This document shows positions 17,298 to 24,919 of a stretch of 64,000 nucleotides of DNA, piece after piece. This DNA comes from an uncultured Ruminococcus sp. GTDB taxonomy: Bacteria > Bacillota > Clostridia > Oscillospirales > Ruminococcaceae. Below the pieces are notes generated by a model that searched no databases, was not told the DNA's origin, and worked only from the letters and a program-made list of their open reading frames with translations. Made by a program: the position numbers and the translations under genes. The first letter of the stretch is position 1; each line of letters begins with the position of its first letter. The DNA lies in contig CALEPT010000222.1 of assembly GCA_937910385.1 (NCBI GenBank), positions 1 through 64,000 of the forward strand, written 5' to 3'.

Positions 17298-17318
17298 TGG
17301 GCGGATTTATTCCGCCCA
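17298..17318 (+). other. Intercistronic hairpin between tpiA and gpmI
   Basis: TGGGCGGA (17298-17305), loop TTTAT, TCCGCCCA (17311-17318). It is perfect and lacks a T-run. See the similar hairpin at 16168. Confidence 0.55.
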
Positions 17319-17337
17319 TGAATATAGGAGAATAATT

Positions 17338-18858
17338 ATGTCAAAAAAACCCGTAGCACTTATAATCATGGACGGATACGGCTACAATCCCGATACATAC
17401 GGCAACGCTATTGCTGCCGCAAAAAAGCCGAATCTTGATAAATATATGGCGACCTGCCCGAATACTATTATCGGCGCAAGCGGACTTGATGTAGGTCTGC
17501 CCGACGGACAGATGGGAAACTCTGAGGTGGGTCATACAAATATAGGCGCAGGACGTATCGTTTACCAGATGCTCGTAAAAATTTCCAAGGATATCAAGGA
17601 CGGCACATTCAACAGCAACAAGGCTATCCTCTCCGCCATGGAGAACTGCAAGGCAAAAAACAGTGCTTTGCACCTTATGGGACTGCTCTCTCCGGGCGGT
17701 GTTCACAGCCACATGGAGCACCTTTTCGGCATTGTAAGAATGGCTAAGGCTAACGGTCTTGACAAGGTGTACATTCACGCATTTCTCGACGGCAGAGATG
17801 TTCCTCCGTCATCCGCTGCCGAATATATGGAGCAGACTGTTGCAGAGCTAAAGGAGATAGGTCTCGGCAAGATAGCCACTATCTCGGGACGCTTCTACGC
17901 AATGGACAGAGACAACGCTTGGGACAGAGTTGAAAAGGCTTACGCCGCACTCGTTTACGGAGAGGGTGTTCAAGAGTCCGACCCCGTTCAGGCTATAAAG
18001 AACTCTTATGCAAACGGGGTGACGGACGAGTTCATGCTTCCTACAGTCATTGAAAGCGGAGCTCAGATAAAGGCTGACGACAGCGTTATTTTCTTCAATT
18101 TCCGTCCCGACCGCGCAAGACAGATAACACGTGCTTTCGTCGATCCCGATTTCAAGGGATTCGAGCGCGCAAACGGATTCTTCCCTGTGAACTTTGTCTG
18201 CATGGCTCAGTATGACGCGACAATGCCTAACGTTTCGGTTGCATATCCTCCCGAGCAACTCACCATGACAATGGGCGAGTACCTTGCAAAGCTTGGCAAG
18301 ACTCAGCTCCGTATCGCTGAAACACAGAAGTACGCACACGTTACGTTCTTCTTCAACGGCGGCGAGGAGAAGCAGTTTGAGGGCGAGGACAGGATACTCA
18401 TCAAGTCGCCCGACGTTGAGACCTTTGACATGAAGCCTGAAATGAGCGCTTATGAGGTCTGCGACGCTGTTGTCGAGGCTATAAACTCCGACAAGTACGA
18501 TGTGATAATCCTCAACTATGCTAACTGCGACATGGTCGGACACACAGGTGTTTTCGATGCAGCTGTCCAGGCTGTAGAGGCAGTTGACGAGTGCGTGGGC
18601 AGAATGGTGGACGCTATTCTTGCAAAGGGCGGAGCTGCACTCATCACGGCTGACCACGGCAATGCCGATAAAATGATGGAGCCCGACGGCAGTCCGTTCA
18701 CAGCTCATACGACGAACCCGGTTCCGCTTATTGCGGTAGGCGTTGAAGGCGAGCTCATCGAAGGCGGAGTCCTTGCCGACTTGGCACCCACAATGCTCAG
18801 CATTATGGAGGTACCCCAGCCTGAGGAAATGACAGGAAAGTCGCTTCTGAAGAAATAA
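17338..18858 (+). CDS. gpmI: Cofactor-independent phosphoglycerate mutase
   Basis: 506 residues, alkaline-phosphatase superfamily. It starts VALIIMDGYGYNP (metal Asp), the catalytic serine sits in GQMGNSEVGHTNIGAG, and metal ligands occur in NYANCDMVGHTG, TADHGNADKM and AHTTNPVP. It interconverts 3- and 2-phosphoglycerate using Mn2+ and a phosphoserine intermediate, with no 2,3-bisphosphoglycerate. An AGGAG site lies 7 bases before the ATG. It ends the glycolytic operon, and a strong terminator follows 8 bases past the stop. Confidence 0.98.
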   Translation: MSKKPVALIIMDGYGYNPDTYGNAIAAAKKPNLDKYMATCPNTIIGASGLDVGLPDGQMGNSEVGHTNIGAGRIVYQMLVKISKDIKDGTFNSNKAILSAMENCKAKNSALHLMGLLSPGGVHSHMEHLFGIVRMAKANGLDKVYIHAFLDGRDVPPSSAAEYMEQTVAELKEIGLGKIATISGRFYAMDRDNAWDRVEKAYAALVYGEGVQESDPVQAIKNSYANGVTDEFMLPTVIESGAQIKADDSVIFFNFRPDRARQITRAFVDPDFKGFERANGFFPVNFVCMAQYDATMPNVSVAYPPEQLTMTMGEYLAKLGKTQLRIAETQKYAHVTFFFNGGEEKQFEGEDRILIKSPDVETFDMKPEMSAYEVCDAVVEAINSDKYDVIILNYANCDMVGHTGVFDAAVQAVEAVDECVGRMVDAILAKGGAALITADHGNADKMMEPDGSPFTAHTTNPVPLIAVGVEGELIEGGVLADLAPTMLSIMEVPQPEEMTGKSLLKK

Positions 18859-18865
18859 TAAAACA

Positions 18866-18896
18866 AGGCTGCTGCACACCGCGGCAGCCTGTTTTG
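18866..18896 (+). terminator. Intrinsic terminator of the glycolytic operon
   Basis: AGGCTGCTGC pairs with GCGGCAGCCT (one G-U wobble, loop ACACC), followed by GTTTTG. Confidence 0.8.
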
Positions 18897-18911
18897 AGTT
18901 TATATCAATAG

Positions 18912-18999
18912 TGCCAACGAGCAATGTACAGGCGAGGACGTTGGTGAGAGTGAGCGAGCTTGCGAGCGGCAACGTGGCTCGGCAGCGCGGGCTCCGCGC
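18912..18999. repeat. GC-rich structured non-coding element
   Basis: This short stretch is far richer in GC than the flanking DNA. It contains ACGTTG/CAACGT arms around GCGAGCTTGCGAGCG, then a perfect hairpin GCGCGG-GCT-CCGCGC (18985-18999). A GTG-led frame through it is only about 37 codons, with no ribosome site. It looks like an interspersed repeat or a structured RNA fragment rather than a gene. Confidence 0.4.
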
Positions 19000-19036
19000 A
19001 AATTCTGATTTATATAGCTATTAAAGTGGTGATTTT

Positions 19037-19738
19037 ATGTGGAACGGTAAAAACAAGGCTGTGACATTCAGTTATGACGACGGCGTAGAACAGGACATCA
19101 GACTGGTCGAAATTTTCAATTATTACGGACTGAAATGTACCTTTAATCTCAACAGTGGGCTTATGAACGAGAGCGGCAGTTGGGTCGCGCAGCAGGGGAT
19201 ACGAATTAACAGAATGCCGTCCGAGAAGCTTCCCGAGCTGTATAAGGGGCACGAAATAGCCGTGCACTGCGTTACTCATGCTAATTTGCAGGAGCTTTCC
19301 GACGCGGCAGTCCGCAGCGAGATAATTGACGACAAAGCCGCTCTGGAGCAGCTTTTCGGCTGCAATATCCGCGGAATGGCATACCCCTACGGAGCGTTCG
19401 ACGAACGTATTATGCATATAGCAGTGGAGTGTGGCATAGAATATGCAAGAACTACAATTGACCGACATGATCTGAAACTCCCTGAGAATATGCTCGCGTT
19501 TGGCGCAACGTGTCATCACAGTTATGAGGGACTTTCAAAGCTGCTTGACGACTTTCTCTCATATGAAGGTGAGCAACCTGTTGTATTCTGCCTCTGGGGG
19601 CACAGCTACGAATTTAAGCTCAATAACAACTGGGAGCTGATAGAAAGCTTCTGCCGTAATATTGCGAACAGGAAGGATATTTTCTACGGCAGCAACAGTG
19701 AGATATACCTGAAAAATTCTAATGTTAACCCACGCTAA
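19037..19738 (+). CDS. Polysaccharide-deacetylase-fold protein (NodB/CE4-like), cytoplasmic
   Basis: 233 residues. Motif 1 reads TFSYDDGVEQD, with the Asp pair in place of the usual TFDDG. Motif 2, AVHCVTHANL, supplies the two metal-binding histidines, and YPYGAFDERI matches motif 3. There is no signal peptide, so it acts inside the cell on a soluble substrate; members of this subgroup lack a firm function. Start ATG 19037 follows GTGGTGATTTT, a weak ribosome site. It sits alone between the glycolytic terminator and the surface-redox locus. The fold is sure; the substrate is not. Confidence 0.8.
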   Translation: MWNGKNKAVTFSYDDGVEQDIRLVEIFNYYGLKCTFNLNSGLMNESGSWVAQQGIRINRMPSEKLPELYKGHEIAVHCVTHANLQELSDAAVRSEIIDDKAALEQLFGCNIRGMAYPYGAFDERIMHIAVECGIEYARTTIDRHDLKLPENMLAFGATCHHSYEGLSKLLDDFLSYEGEQPVVFCLWGHSYEFKLNNNWELIESFCRNIANRKDIFYGSNSEIYLKNSNVNPR

Positions 19739-19851
19739 CATTTGAGTTTAAACAGCCAGATTTCTACAAAATTTAATTAGTAATATCGAACAAATAAGAT
19801 AGTTAGTATACGCAAATATATACCAAATTGATATGAAAATCTTATTTTTGA

Positions 19852-19881
19852 TTGACACTGCTTTTCACAATATGGTAAAAT
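19852..19881 (+). promoter_or_regulatory. Promoter of the surface protein gene
   Basis: TTGACA (19852-19857), 18-base spacer, TAAAAT (19876-19881), which predicts a start near 19888 and a leader of about 178 bases. The rest of the 327-base gap before it (19739-19851) is AT-rich and shows nothing else. Confidence 0.7.
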
Positions 19882-19887
19882 CTTACT

Positions 19888-20065
19888 ATAAATTTAATTT
19901 GGTGCTGTGCACCTTAAATTTTAATATTAGGTTTGGGTGTGCTAACCTTTGCGTTATTTTCCTGCACATTGTGAAAATAATGCATTATGTTGTCATGTCC
20001 GGATATCTTCCTGAGGCGAGTACATTCGTCAGGGAAATACATATTAGGAAAAGGAGTAATCAAAC
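19888..20065 (+). promoter_or_regulatory. Long structured 5' leader of the surface protein mRNA
   Basis: Four consecutive stems can be drawn: GGTGC/GCACC with AAATT flanks (19896-19920), AGGTT/AACCT (19929-19948), an 11-bp stem GCGTTATTTTC/GAAAATAATGC (19951-19983) and CTGA..CGA/TCG..TCAG (20011-20031), just before AAAAGGAG at 20049-20056. It lacks the conserved core of the cobalamin or FMN riboswitch. It could be a regulatory leader or a stabilising 5' end. Confidence 0.4.
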
Positions 20066-21652
20066 ATGAAAAAAATCAAATCGCTCATCAGTGTATCGGT
20101 TTGTGCCGCTGCTGCACTTGCCGCTGTGCCGTTCTCATCTAACGCTGCCGACGGAGACGTTGTATACGGAACAATGAACATTCCGTATGCTGATTTTTAT
20201 GCAGCAGAATTTGAGGGAAGCGCAAACAGCTTCGAGGTAGACGCTGTTTCCTCAGCTACGGCAAATAAATGGGCGGCTAATGCTACAGGCAGCTATGAGA
20301 CAGATGAAAATGGAAATCAGGTTTGGAAGTCAGGCGGACTTTCTGCAGGTACATACAACGACGGCGCGGGAACTATCCTTGGCGTTACATATCCTGTAGC
20401 GGTTTCGTCAGCCGATGTTGATTTCCTCACATCTGAATACAACTTCACAGCTCTTTCCGAACAGCCTGCTGCATACAAGGAAGTAACGGTAAACGGCAGT
20501 TCTATCACTGTAGGAAAGCTTGTTGATTCAGATGGAGTTGTTGATGCTACAGGCAGCATTTCCGTTGAAACCCAGACAAGCTACGGTGACTATCAGCTAA
20601 CGGTAGACGGTTATCCGCAGGATGCTGATGTTTACGGTGCTATCGTAAAGACTGCTGACGGAAATTATTATCCTATGCGCGCTCTCGAAAACCTCTGGAG
20701 ACCCAAGAGTGAGATAGCATGGTCCGTAGGATATGTTACAGAGGTACACGGAAATAATATTGACAACGAGAAGTATTATCCTACAAACGGAGCTACCGTA
20801 ACAGAGGTAACATTCATTACTCTTGACGGTTACAGAACTGTAAGCGGAAACGCATATCTTCCCGTGATTTTCACAGATTCTGTTGATGTTGCTGACGCAG
20901 CAGCAGGAACAGGTTCTACTACATATTCTACAGCTGACTTCCCTGATGATTACTCCATAAGCGGATCTGTTGCAGACGGCTTTACTGTATCTTCATACGG
21001 TATCGTATCATACAAGGATCAGGCGCCCGGAAGCTATACCCTCACACTTTCCGACAAGAACGGCAAGTATGCAGATGTAAAGGGCACTTTTACACTCACT
21101 ACCGCAGATATCCCCGTTAAGTTTGACGGTGAGGGAGCTCTTGTTACGGCTGACGGCTTCACGGACGATGACGCTGCTAACTTCATCAGCAACATCTCGG
21201 CTGTTACGGTCAACGGCAGTGAACCTTATACCCCCGGAAGAAGAGGCACAACAGTTATCCTTTCAGACGGTTCAATTGATTTTGAGGCTACAAAAAACAA
21301 TGTAAACGTATTCGACGGAAGCGGCAACTATACAATATCTGTAACTGCTACAGGCTACACAGAACCCTATGAGTTTGTCATTTCTGCTGAAGAAGAAGGA
21401 TCAGAAGAGGAGACGGTAACAACAACTACAACAGCTTCAGATGATACAACAACAACAACTACTACTACTACAGCGGCATCTGACGGTACTGCTTCTACAA
21501 CAACGACAACTACGACTAAGAAAGCGACATCTACAACTACCACTGCGTCAGCTAACAGCCCGAAAACAGGTGTTGCAGGTACAGCTGTACCTGCGGCTGT
21601 AATAGCTGCAGCAGGCGCTCTTGCATTAGCGTTCAGAAAGAAGAACGATTGA
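20066..21652 (+). CDS. Secreted cell-surface protein with Thr-rich stalk and sortase-type tail
   Basis: 528 residues. Signal peptide to about 27 (SSNA-AD). The N-terminal ~300 residues begin YGTMNIPYADFYAAE and contain DAVSSATANKW; this pattern resembles the Tp47-domain-C-like surface proteins of anaerobes, though I cannot confirm it. A Thr-rich stalk (about 450-495) leads to a C-terminal sorting signal: SPKTG, hydrophobic helix, RKKND. It should be covalently anchored to the wall by a sortase. DAVSSAT (59-65) resembles the flavinylation motif Dxx[ST]GA[TS] with Gly replaced by Ser. The next genes encode an FMN-binding membrane protein and the flavin transferase ApbE, so a role in surface redox or ligand binding is plausible. 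Good AAAAGGAG site upstream. Confidence 0.75.
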   Translation: MKKIKSLISVSVCAAAALAAVPFSSNAADGDVVYGTMNIPYADFYAAEFEGSANSFEVDAVSSATANKWAANATGSYETDENGNQVWKSGGLSAGTYNDGAGTILGVTYPVAVSSADVDFLTSEYNFTALSEQPAAYKEVTVNGSSITVGKLVDSDGVVDATGSISVETQTSYGDYQLTVDGYPQDADVYGAIVKTADGNYYPMRALENLWRPKSEIAWSVGYVTEVHGNNIDNEKYYPTNGATVTEVTFITLDGYRTVSGNAYLPVIFTDSVDVADAAAGTGSTTYSTADFPDDYSISGSVADGFTVSSYGIVSYKDQAPGSYTLTLSDKNGKYADVKGTFTLTTADIPVKFDGEGALVTADGFTDDDAANFISNISAVTVNGSEPYTPGRRGTTVILSDGSIDFEATKNNVNVFDGSGNYTISVTATGYTEPYEFVISAEEEGSEEETVTTTTTASDDTTTTTTTTTAASDGTASTTTTTTTKKATSTTTTASANSPKTGVAGTAVPAAVIAAAGALALAFRKKND

Positions 21653-21690
21653 GCGGGATACGGCACGAATAATATAATAGAATAATCTGA

Positions 21691-21722
21691 TCAGACCCCT
21701 GTATCACGCTACAGGGGTCTGA
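21691..21722 (+). terminator. Perfect 13-bp hairpin between the surface protein and the FMN-binding gene
   Basis: TCAGACCCCTGTA (21691-21703), loop TCACGC, TACAGGGGTCTGA (21710-21722), only 20 bases before the next ATG. No T-run follows, so it may give partial termination and set the ratio of the two products. Confidence 0.6.
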
Positions 21723-21742
21723 TAATGGAAAGGTGAATTACT

Positions 21743-23230
21743 ATGCTTTTTCTGATAGCTCTTGCAATTTCATTTTGCATAGCGTTTTTTTGCAGTAAAG
21801 CTCTGAAAAAATATCCGATGATATTTTATTCTGCAGCTGCGATCATAACCGTAGTTGTAATAATCATAAATCAAGGTATCACTAACAGAACTATAACGAT
21901 AGAGAGTGAATTTGTAAGGAAGTATCTGATAGGGATCTTCTCAAAAGGTGCGTTTGCAGGAGCACTCTGGTGCATAGTAATGTGGGTGGGGGCTTTAAGC
22001 AGCGATACAAAAGCAGGTAAGAAGCTTGTTTCAACGATAATGCCTGTCAGAGGCGAGCTTTCTGTTTTTGCTGCGGTAGTAACGCTCTCTCACGCCGTAA
22101 CATATGGTATTACATATTTAAAGCGATTCGATCTTCTAAAAAAGAATAATATTTCGTTTCCTTCTGATTTTATACTCACTTGTATCATTTGTATCATACT
22201 TCTTGTTATAATGATACCGCTTGCAGTAATGTCGCTCAAGGCTATACGCAGGAAAATGAAGCCTAAAACATGGAAAAATATCCAGAGATCCGCATATGTC
22301 TTTTATGCTCTTATACTTATCCATGTTCTGGTTCTTTATATTCCTCAGGCGAAAAAGGGAATATCAGATAGGTACATCAGTGTAATAGTCTATACTGCTG
22401 TTTTTGCAGGCTATGCTGTAATGAGGATTCGTAAGCTATATATACGAAAAAAGAAGCCCGAGAAGAAGCTTATATTAAATATTGTAAGCGGAGTAATATT
22501 CGCAGCAGCAGTAGCAGCAGTTTCTGTCTATTCATACGGCAAAGCTCCGACTGTTAATATACCTGCACAAACCGTAACAAATACTGTTGTCGAGACACAG
22601 ACAACGACTTCTGCGGCTGAGAATAATGACAGTGAAGGTGAAGAAGTCGTTACAACTACAGCAGAAGGTCAGACAACACAGACCACAGTAAATGACGTAA
22701 CGGATGTCAGCGAGACTACTACCACAACAAGTGAAGATAATGATAGTGATGAGGATGGAGCTTCTGATGAAACACAGGCTGATGATGAGAGCATAGAGGA
22801 GCAGGAGTATCAGGAAGAGGATCCACAGACTCCTCAGGACGAACCTCAGCAGCAGGAGGAGCAGCAGCGATCTCAGTCACAGGAGCAGTCTCAGCAGCAA
22901 GAGCAGGCAACATCTGCCCCCGAGCCTGTATATATCTATAATAACGGGACCTTTAAAGGAAAGGGAACATCGCCTTCGGATTTTGAAGGAAAGGATTACG
23001 AAGGAACGGTATATGCTGATGTCACTATCGAGAATGATGTTATAACAAATATAACTCTTCAGTTCCCGCAGGACGATGCAGAATATTACACCATATCTGA
23101 AAGCTATATAATAAATCAGATACTTGGCAAGAGCGACGCTGACGGAGTCGATACTGTATGCGGCGCAACACGTTCAGCGGAAGGTGCGCTGCAGGCTATA
23201 CAGAATGCTATTAGCAGTGCGAAAAAGTAA
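21743..23230 (+). CDS. Ferric-reductase-like membrane protein with C-terminal FMN-binding domain
   Basis: 495 residues. About seven helices in residues 1-280 include LSHAVTYGI and LILIHVLVLY, with histidines placed as heme ligands in the ferric-reductase/MsrQ-type membrane domain. A long low-complexity Thr/Glu/Gln region (about 285-390) is predicted outside the cell. The last ~100 residues are an FMN-binding domain (YNNGTFKGKG...) with the covalent flavin site D470-T-V-C-G-A-T476. The consensus is Dxx[ST]GA[TS]; here the third motif position is Cys. Thr476 would be the FMN-linked residue. ApbE, encoded just downstream, attaches such FMN. Proposed role: electrons pass from membrane hemes to an outer flavin and on to external acceptors. 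Electron donor unknown. AAAGGTGA precedes the ATG. Confidence 0.85.
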   Translation: MLFLIALAISFCIAFFCSKALKKYPMIFYSAAAIITVVVIIINQGITNRTITIESEFVRKYLIGIFSKGAFAGALWCIVMWVGALSSDTKAGKKLVSTIMPVRGELSVFAAVVTLSHAVTYGITYLKRFDLLKKNNISFPSDFILTCIICIILLVIMIPLAVMSLKAIRRKMKPKTWKNIQRSAYVFYALILIHVLVLYIPQAKKGISDRYISVIVYTAVFAGYAVMRIRKLYIRKKKPEKKLILNIVSGVIFAAAVAAVSVYSYGKAPTVNIPAQTVTNTVVETQTTTSAAENNDSEGEEVVTTTAEGQTTQTTVNDVTDVSETTTTTSEDNDSDEDGASDETQADDESIEEQEYQEEDPQTPQDEPQQQEEQQRSQSQEQSQQQEQATSAPEPVYIYNNGTFKGKGTSPSDFEGKDYEGTVYADVTIENDVITNITLQFPQDDAEYYTISESYIINQILGKSDADGVDTVCGATRSAEGALQAIQNAISSAKK

Positions 23231-23317
23231 TGCTATGAAAGTAAACTAAGCGCAGAGAATGCAAGGACTTTTTCGAGCGGATGATAATAAAAGAGTTCGG
23301 TTTTTGCTTATCACAGA

Positions 23318-23346
23318 TTGATTTTTTTATAATTATATGGTATAAT
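23318..23346 (+). promoter_or_regulatory. Promoter of the apbE operon
   Basis: TTGATT (23318-23323), 17-base spacer, TATAAT (23341-23346). It gives a start near 23353 and a 170-base leader. Confidence 0.75.
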
Positions 23347-23476
23347 GAATGCAAAAGCATTCATTATATTTGATCTAAAAGCCCTTGCAGATACGCAGAT
23401 CAGAGATCTGCTCCCTGCAATCGGGCGATTATACCATATGCGCTTCGCTTATATGGTATAATAATATGAATAGTGA
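23341..23476 (+). promoter_or_regulatory. Highly structured leader upstream of apbE
   Basis: Three strong elements lie in a row. First, a perfect 12-bp repeat TATAATGAATGC/GCATTCATTATA overlaps the -10 box (23341-23368). Second, a nested stem has GCCC/GGGC and TTGCAG/CTGCAA outside an inner GCAGATC-AGA-GATCTGC hairpin (23381-23426). Third, an 11-bp repeat TTATACCATAT/ATATGGTATAA lies at 23429-23461. An intrinsic terminator follows at once, so this looks like an attenuation or riboswitch-type leader. No known riboswitch core is recognised. Confidence 0.55.
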
Positions 23477-23478
23477 TC

Positions 23479-23506
23479 GGGGCGTACAAGGTTTCGCCCC
23501 GTTTTT
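23479..23506 (+). terminator. Intrinsic terminator just upstream of apbE
   Basis: CGGGGCG (23479-23485) pairs with CGCCCCG (23495-23501), followed by TTTTT, only 17 bases before the apbE start. It may end the upstream transcript, or act as the attenuator of the leader above. Confidence 0.8.
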
Positions 23507-23522
23507 ATGAAAGGAAATGGCA

Positions 23523-24569
23523 ATGATGAAGAAACTGCCTGTTTTTATATCACTCCTTGCTGCTTTCGTGGTGAGCGGCTGCTCTGGGACGGCTGATAAC
23601 TCTGTCAAATCATCTGAAGATAATGTATTTTCGCGCGATATTTTTGCAATGGATACATATATGTCGTTAAAAGCCTATGGAAGCAATGCTGACTATGCTC
23701 TCGGACTCGCTTCGGAGCGTATAATTGAGCTCGAGGAGATGCTTTCCGTAACCAATAAGGAAAGCGATATATATATCCTTGATCACGCAGGCGGAGCTCC
23801 GACCGAGCTTGGCAGCGATACGATAATGCTCATTGAAAAAGCGATCAAGACAGGCAGCAAGACAAACGGCTGCCTTGATATAACGTTGTATCCCATTGTC
23901 AGAGAGTGGGGCTTCACAACGGGGGAGTACAAGATACCGTCTGATGATACAATTGCAGAGATTCTGGAGAATGTCGGTTATGAGAAAATAAACGTCAGCG
24001 GCGATACAGTTACGCTGCCGCCCGACTGTGAAATAGATCTCGGAGCTCTGGCAAAGGGCTATACAAGCGACGAGATAATGCACATTCTCAGCGAGAATGG
24101 AGTTACCTCTGCGATAGTCAGCCTCGGCGGAAACGTTCAGGCACTCGGCTCAAAGCCCGACGGCTCTGACTGGAGGGTGGCAGTGAGAGATCCCTTTGCT
24201 CCTGATATGGATATGTGTATTGTGGAGATATCCGACAAGGCAGTGATAACCTCTGGTAATTACGAGCGATTTTTTGTCGGTGAAGACGGCAATACCTACT
24301 GGCATATAATCGACCCGGCTGATGGCTATCCTGCTGATAACGGGCTTGTTTCTGTCACCATAATAGGCGGCTGCGGACTCGACTGTGATGCTTATTCAAC
24401 AGCAATGTTCGTAGCCGGAACGGAAAAGGCTATAGAGTTCTATAAGTCTGTGCATGAGTTCGAGATGATACTTGTAACTGACGACGAAAAAATTTACTAT
24501 TCCGAGGGGCTTGAGGGAAGTTTTACGAATATCAGCAGTATGTCTGCGGAGGTGATAACTCTTGACTAA
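23523..24569 (+). CDS. apbE: ApbE FAD:protein FMN transferase, lipoprotein
   Basis: 348 residues from ATG 23523, chosen because AAAGG lies 8 bases upstream; the ATG at 23517 sits almost on the ribosome site. The signal ends in lipobox VVSGC, so it is a membrane-anchored lipoprotein outside the cell. Family motifs: AMDTYMSLKAYG, DITLYPIVREWGF, DLGALAKGYTSDEI, SLGGNVQALG, and the C-terminal GLDCDAYSTAMFVAG with the Mg-binding Asp and Thr. It transfers FMN from FAD onto Thr/Ser of FMN-binding domains, most likely the protein encoded at 21743. It overlaps the next gene by 8 bases, so the three following redox genes form an operon. Confidence 0.94.
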   Translation: MMKKLPVFISLLAAFVVSGCSGTADNSVKSSEDNVFSRDIFAMDTYMSLKAYGSNADYALGLASERIIELEEMLSVTNKESDIYILDHAGGAPTELGSDTIMLIEKAIKTGSKTNGCLDITLYPIVREWGFTTGEYKIPSDDTIAEILENVGYEKINVSGDTVTLPPDCEIDLGALAKGYTSDEIMHILSENGVTSAIVSLGGNVQALGSKPDGSDWRVAVRDPFAPDMDMCIVEISDKAVITSGNYERFFVGEDGNTYWHIIDPADGYPADNGLVSVTIIGGCGLDCDAYSTAMFVAGTEKAIEFYKSVHEFEMILVTDDEKIYYSEGLEGSFTNISSMSAEVITLD

Positions 24570-24918
24570 AGGAGTTAAGATATGTATTGCAGCGGTCACT
24601 GCAGTTTTTATAGGAGCTGTAATTGCCACGGCAATAATTTTCAGACATGCCGAGAGCGAGTATGTTGAGATCATTCAGGATAATCAGATCATATACACGA
24701 TAGATATTGCAAATTCAGAAAACAGGACATTTCGCATAGAGAGCGATGACGGAGGCTGGAATGATGTCACTATAGAGGACGGAAAAATATATATTTCAGA
24801 CGCAGACTGCCCTGATCACACTTGTATAAAAACAGGAGTGCTTCGATCTGAATCCGTGCCTATAGTATGTCTGCCGCACAGGCTTGTAATAAGATTCAGT
24901 GACAAGAACGGAGAGTAA
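24562..24918 (+). CDS. NusG domain II protein, EetA-like
   Basis: 118 residues with a TTG start: GGAGGTGAT lies 7 bases upstream and no other start fits. One N-terminal membrane helix (about 6-27), then an extracytoplasmic NusG-II beta-barrel with the characteristic DADCPDHTCIKTG and VCLPHRLVI segments and their conserved cysteines. Proteins of this type are found beside Rnf complexes, ApbE and FMN-binding proteins; in Listeria the protein called EetA is, as I recall, of this kind. It overlaps apbE by 8 bases and is followed by a Gx-transporter-like gene, the same pairing. Role in electron transfer is inferred from context; it is not the transcription factor NusG. Confidence 0.85.
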   Translation: MTKGVKICIAAVTAVFIGAVIATAIIFRHAESEYVEIIQDNQIIYTIDIANSENRTFRIESDDGGWNDVTIEDGKIYISDADCPDHTCIKTGVLRSESVPIVCLPHRLVIRFSDKNGE

Positions 24919-24919
24919 A

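Noticed and set aside
18912..19022. GTG-led ~37-codon frame in the GC-rich element
   Set aside because: No ribosome site, Arg/Ala-rich composition, and the sequence is dominated by inverted repeats.
19893..19925. Start of a cobalamin riboswitch (AATTT...GGTGC stem)
   Set aside because: The required B12-box and kissing-loop elements are missing downstream.
19833..20069. 78-codon open frame in the surface protein leader
   Set aside because: It overlaps the promoter and the structured leader and has no ribosome site or plausible protein composition.
21420..21545. Short tandem repeats considered as a CRISPR array
   Set aside because: They are Thr codon runs in a coding stalk, with no spacers and no cas genes in the window.
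23371..23430. FMN riboswitch before the flavin-transferase gene
   Set aside because: The context is tempting, but the conserved RFN core sequences are absent. It is a different, unidentified structure.
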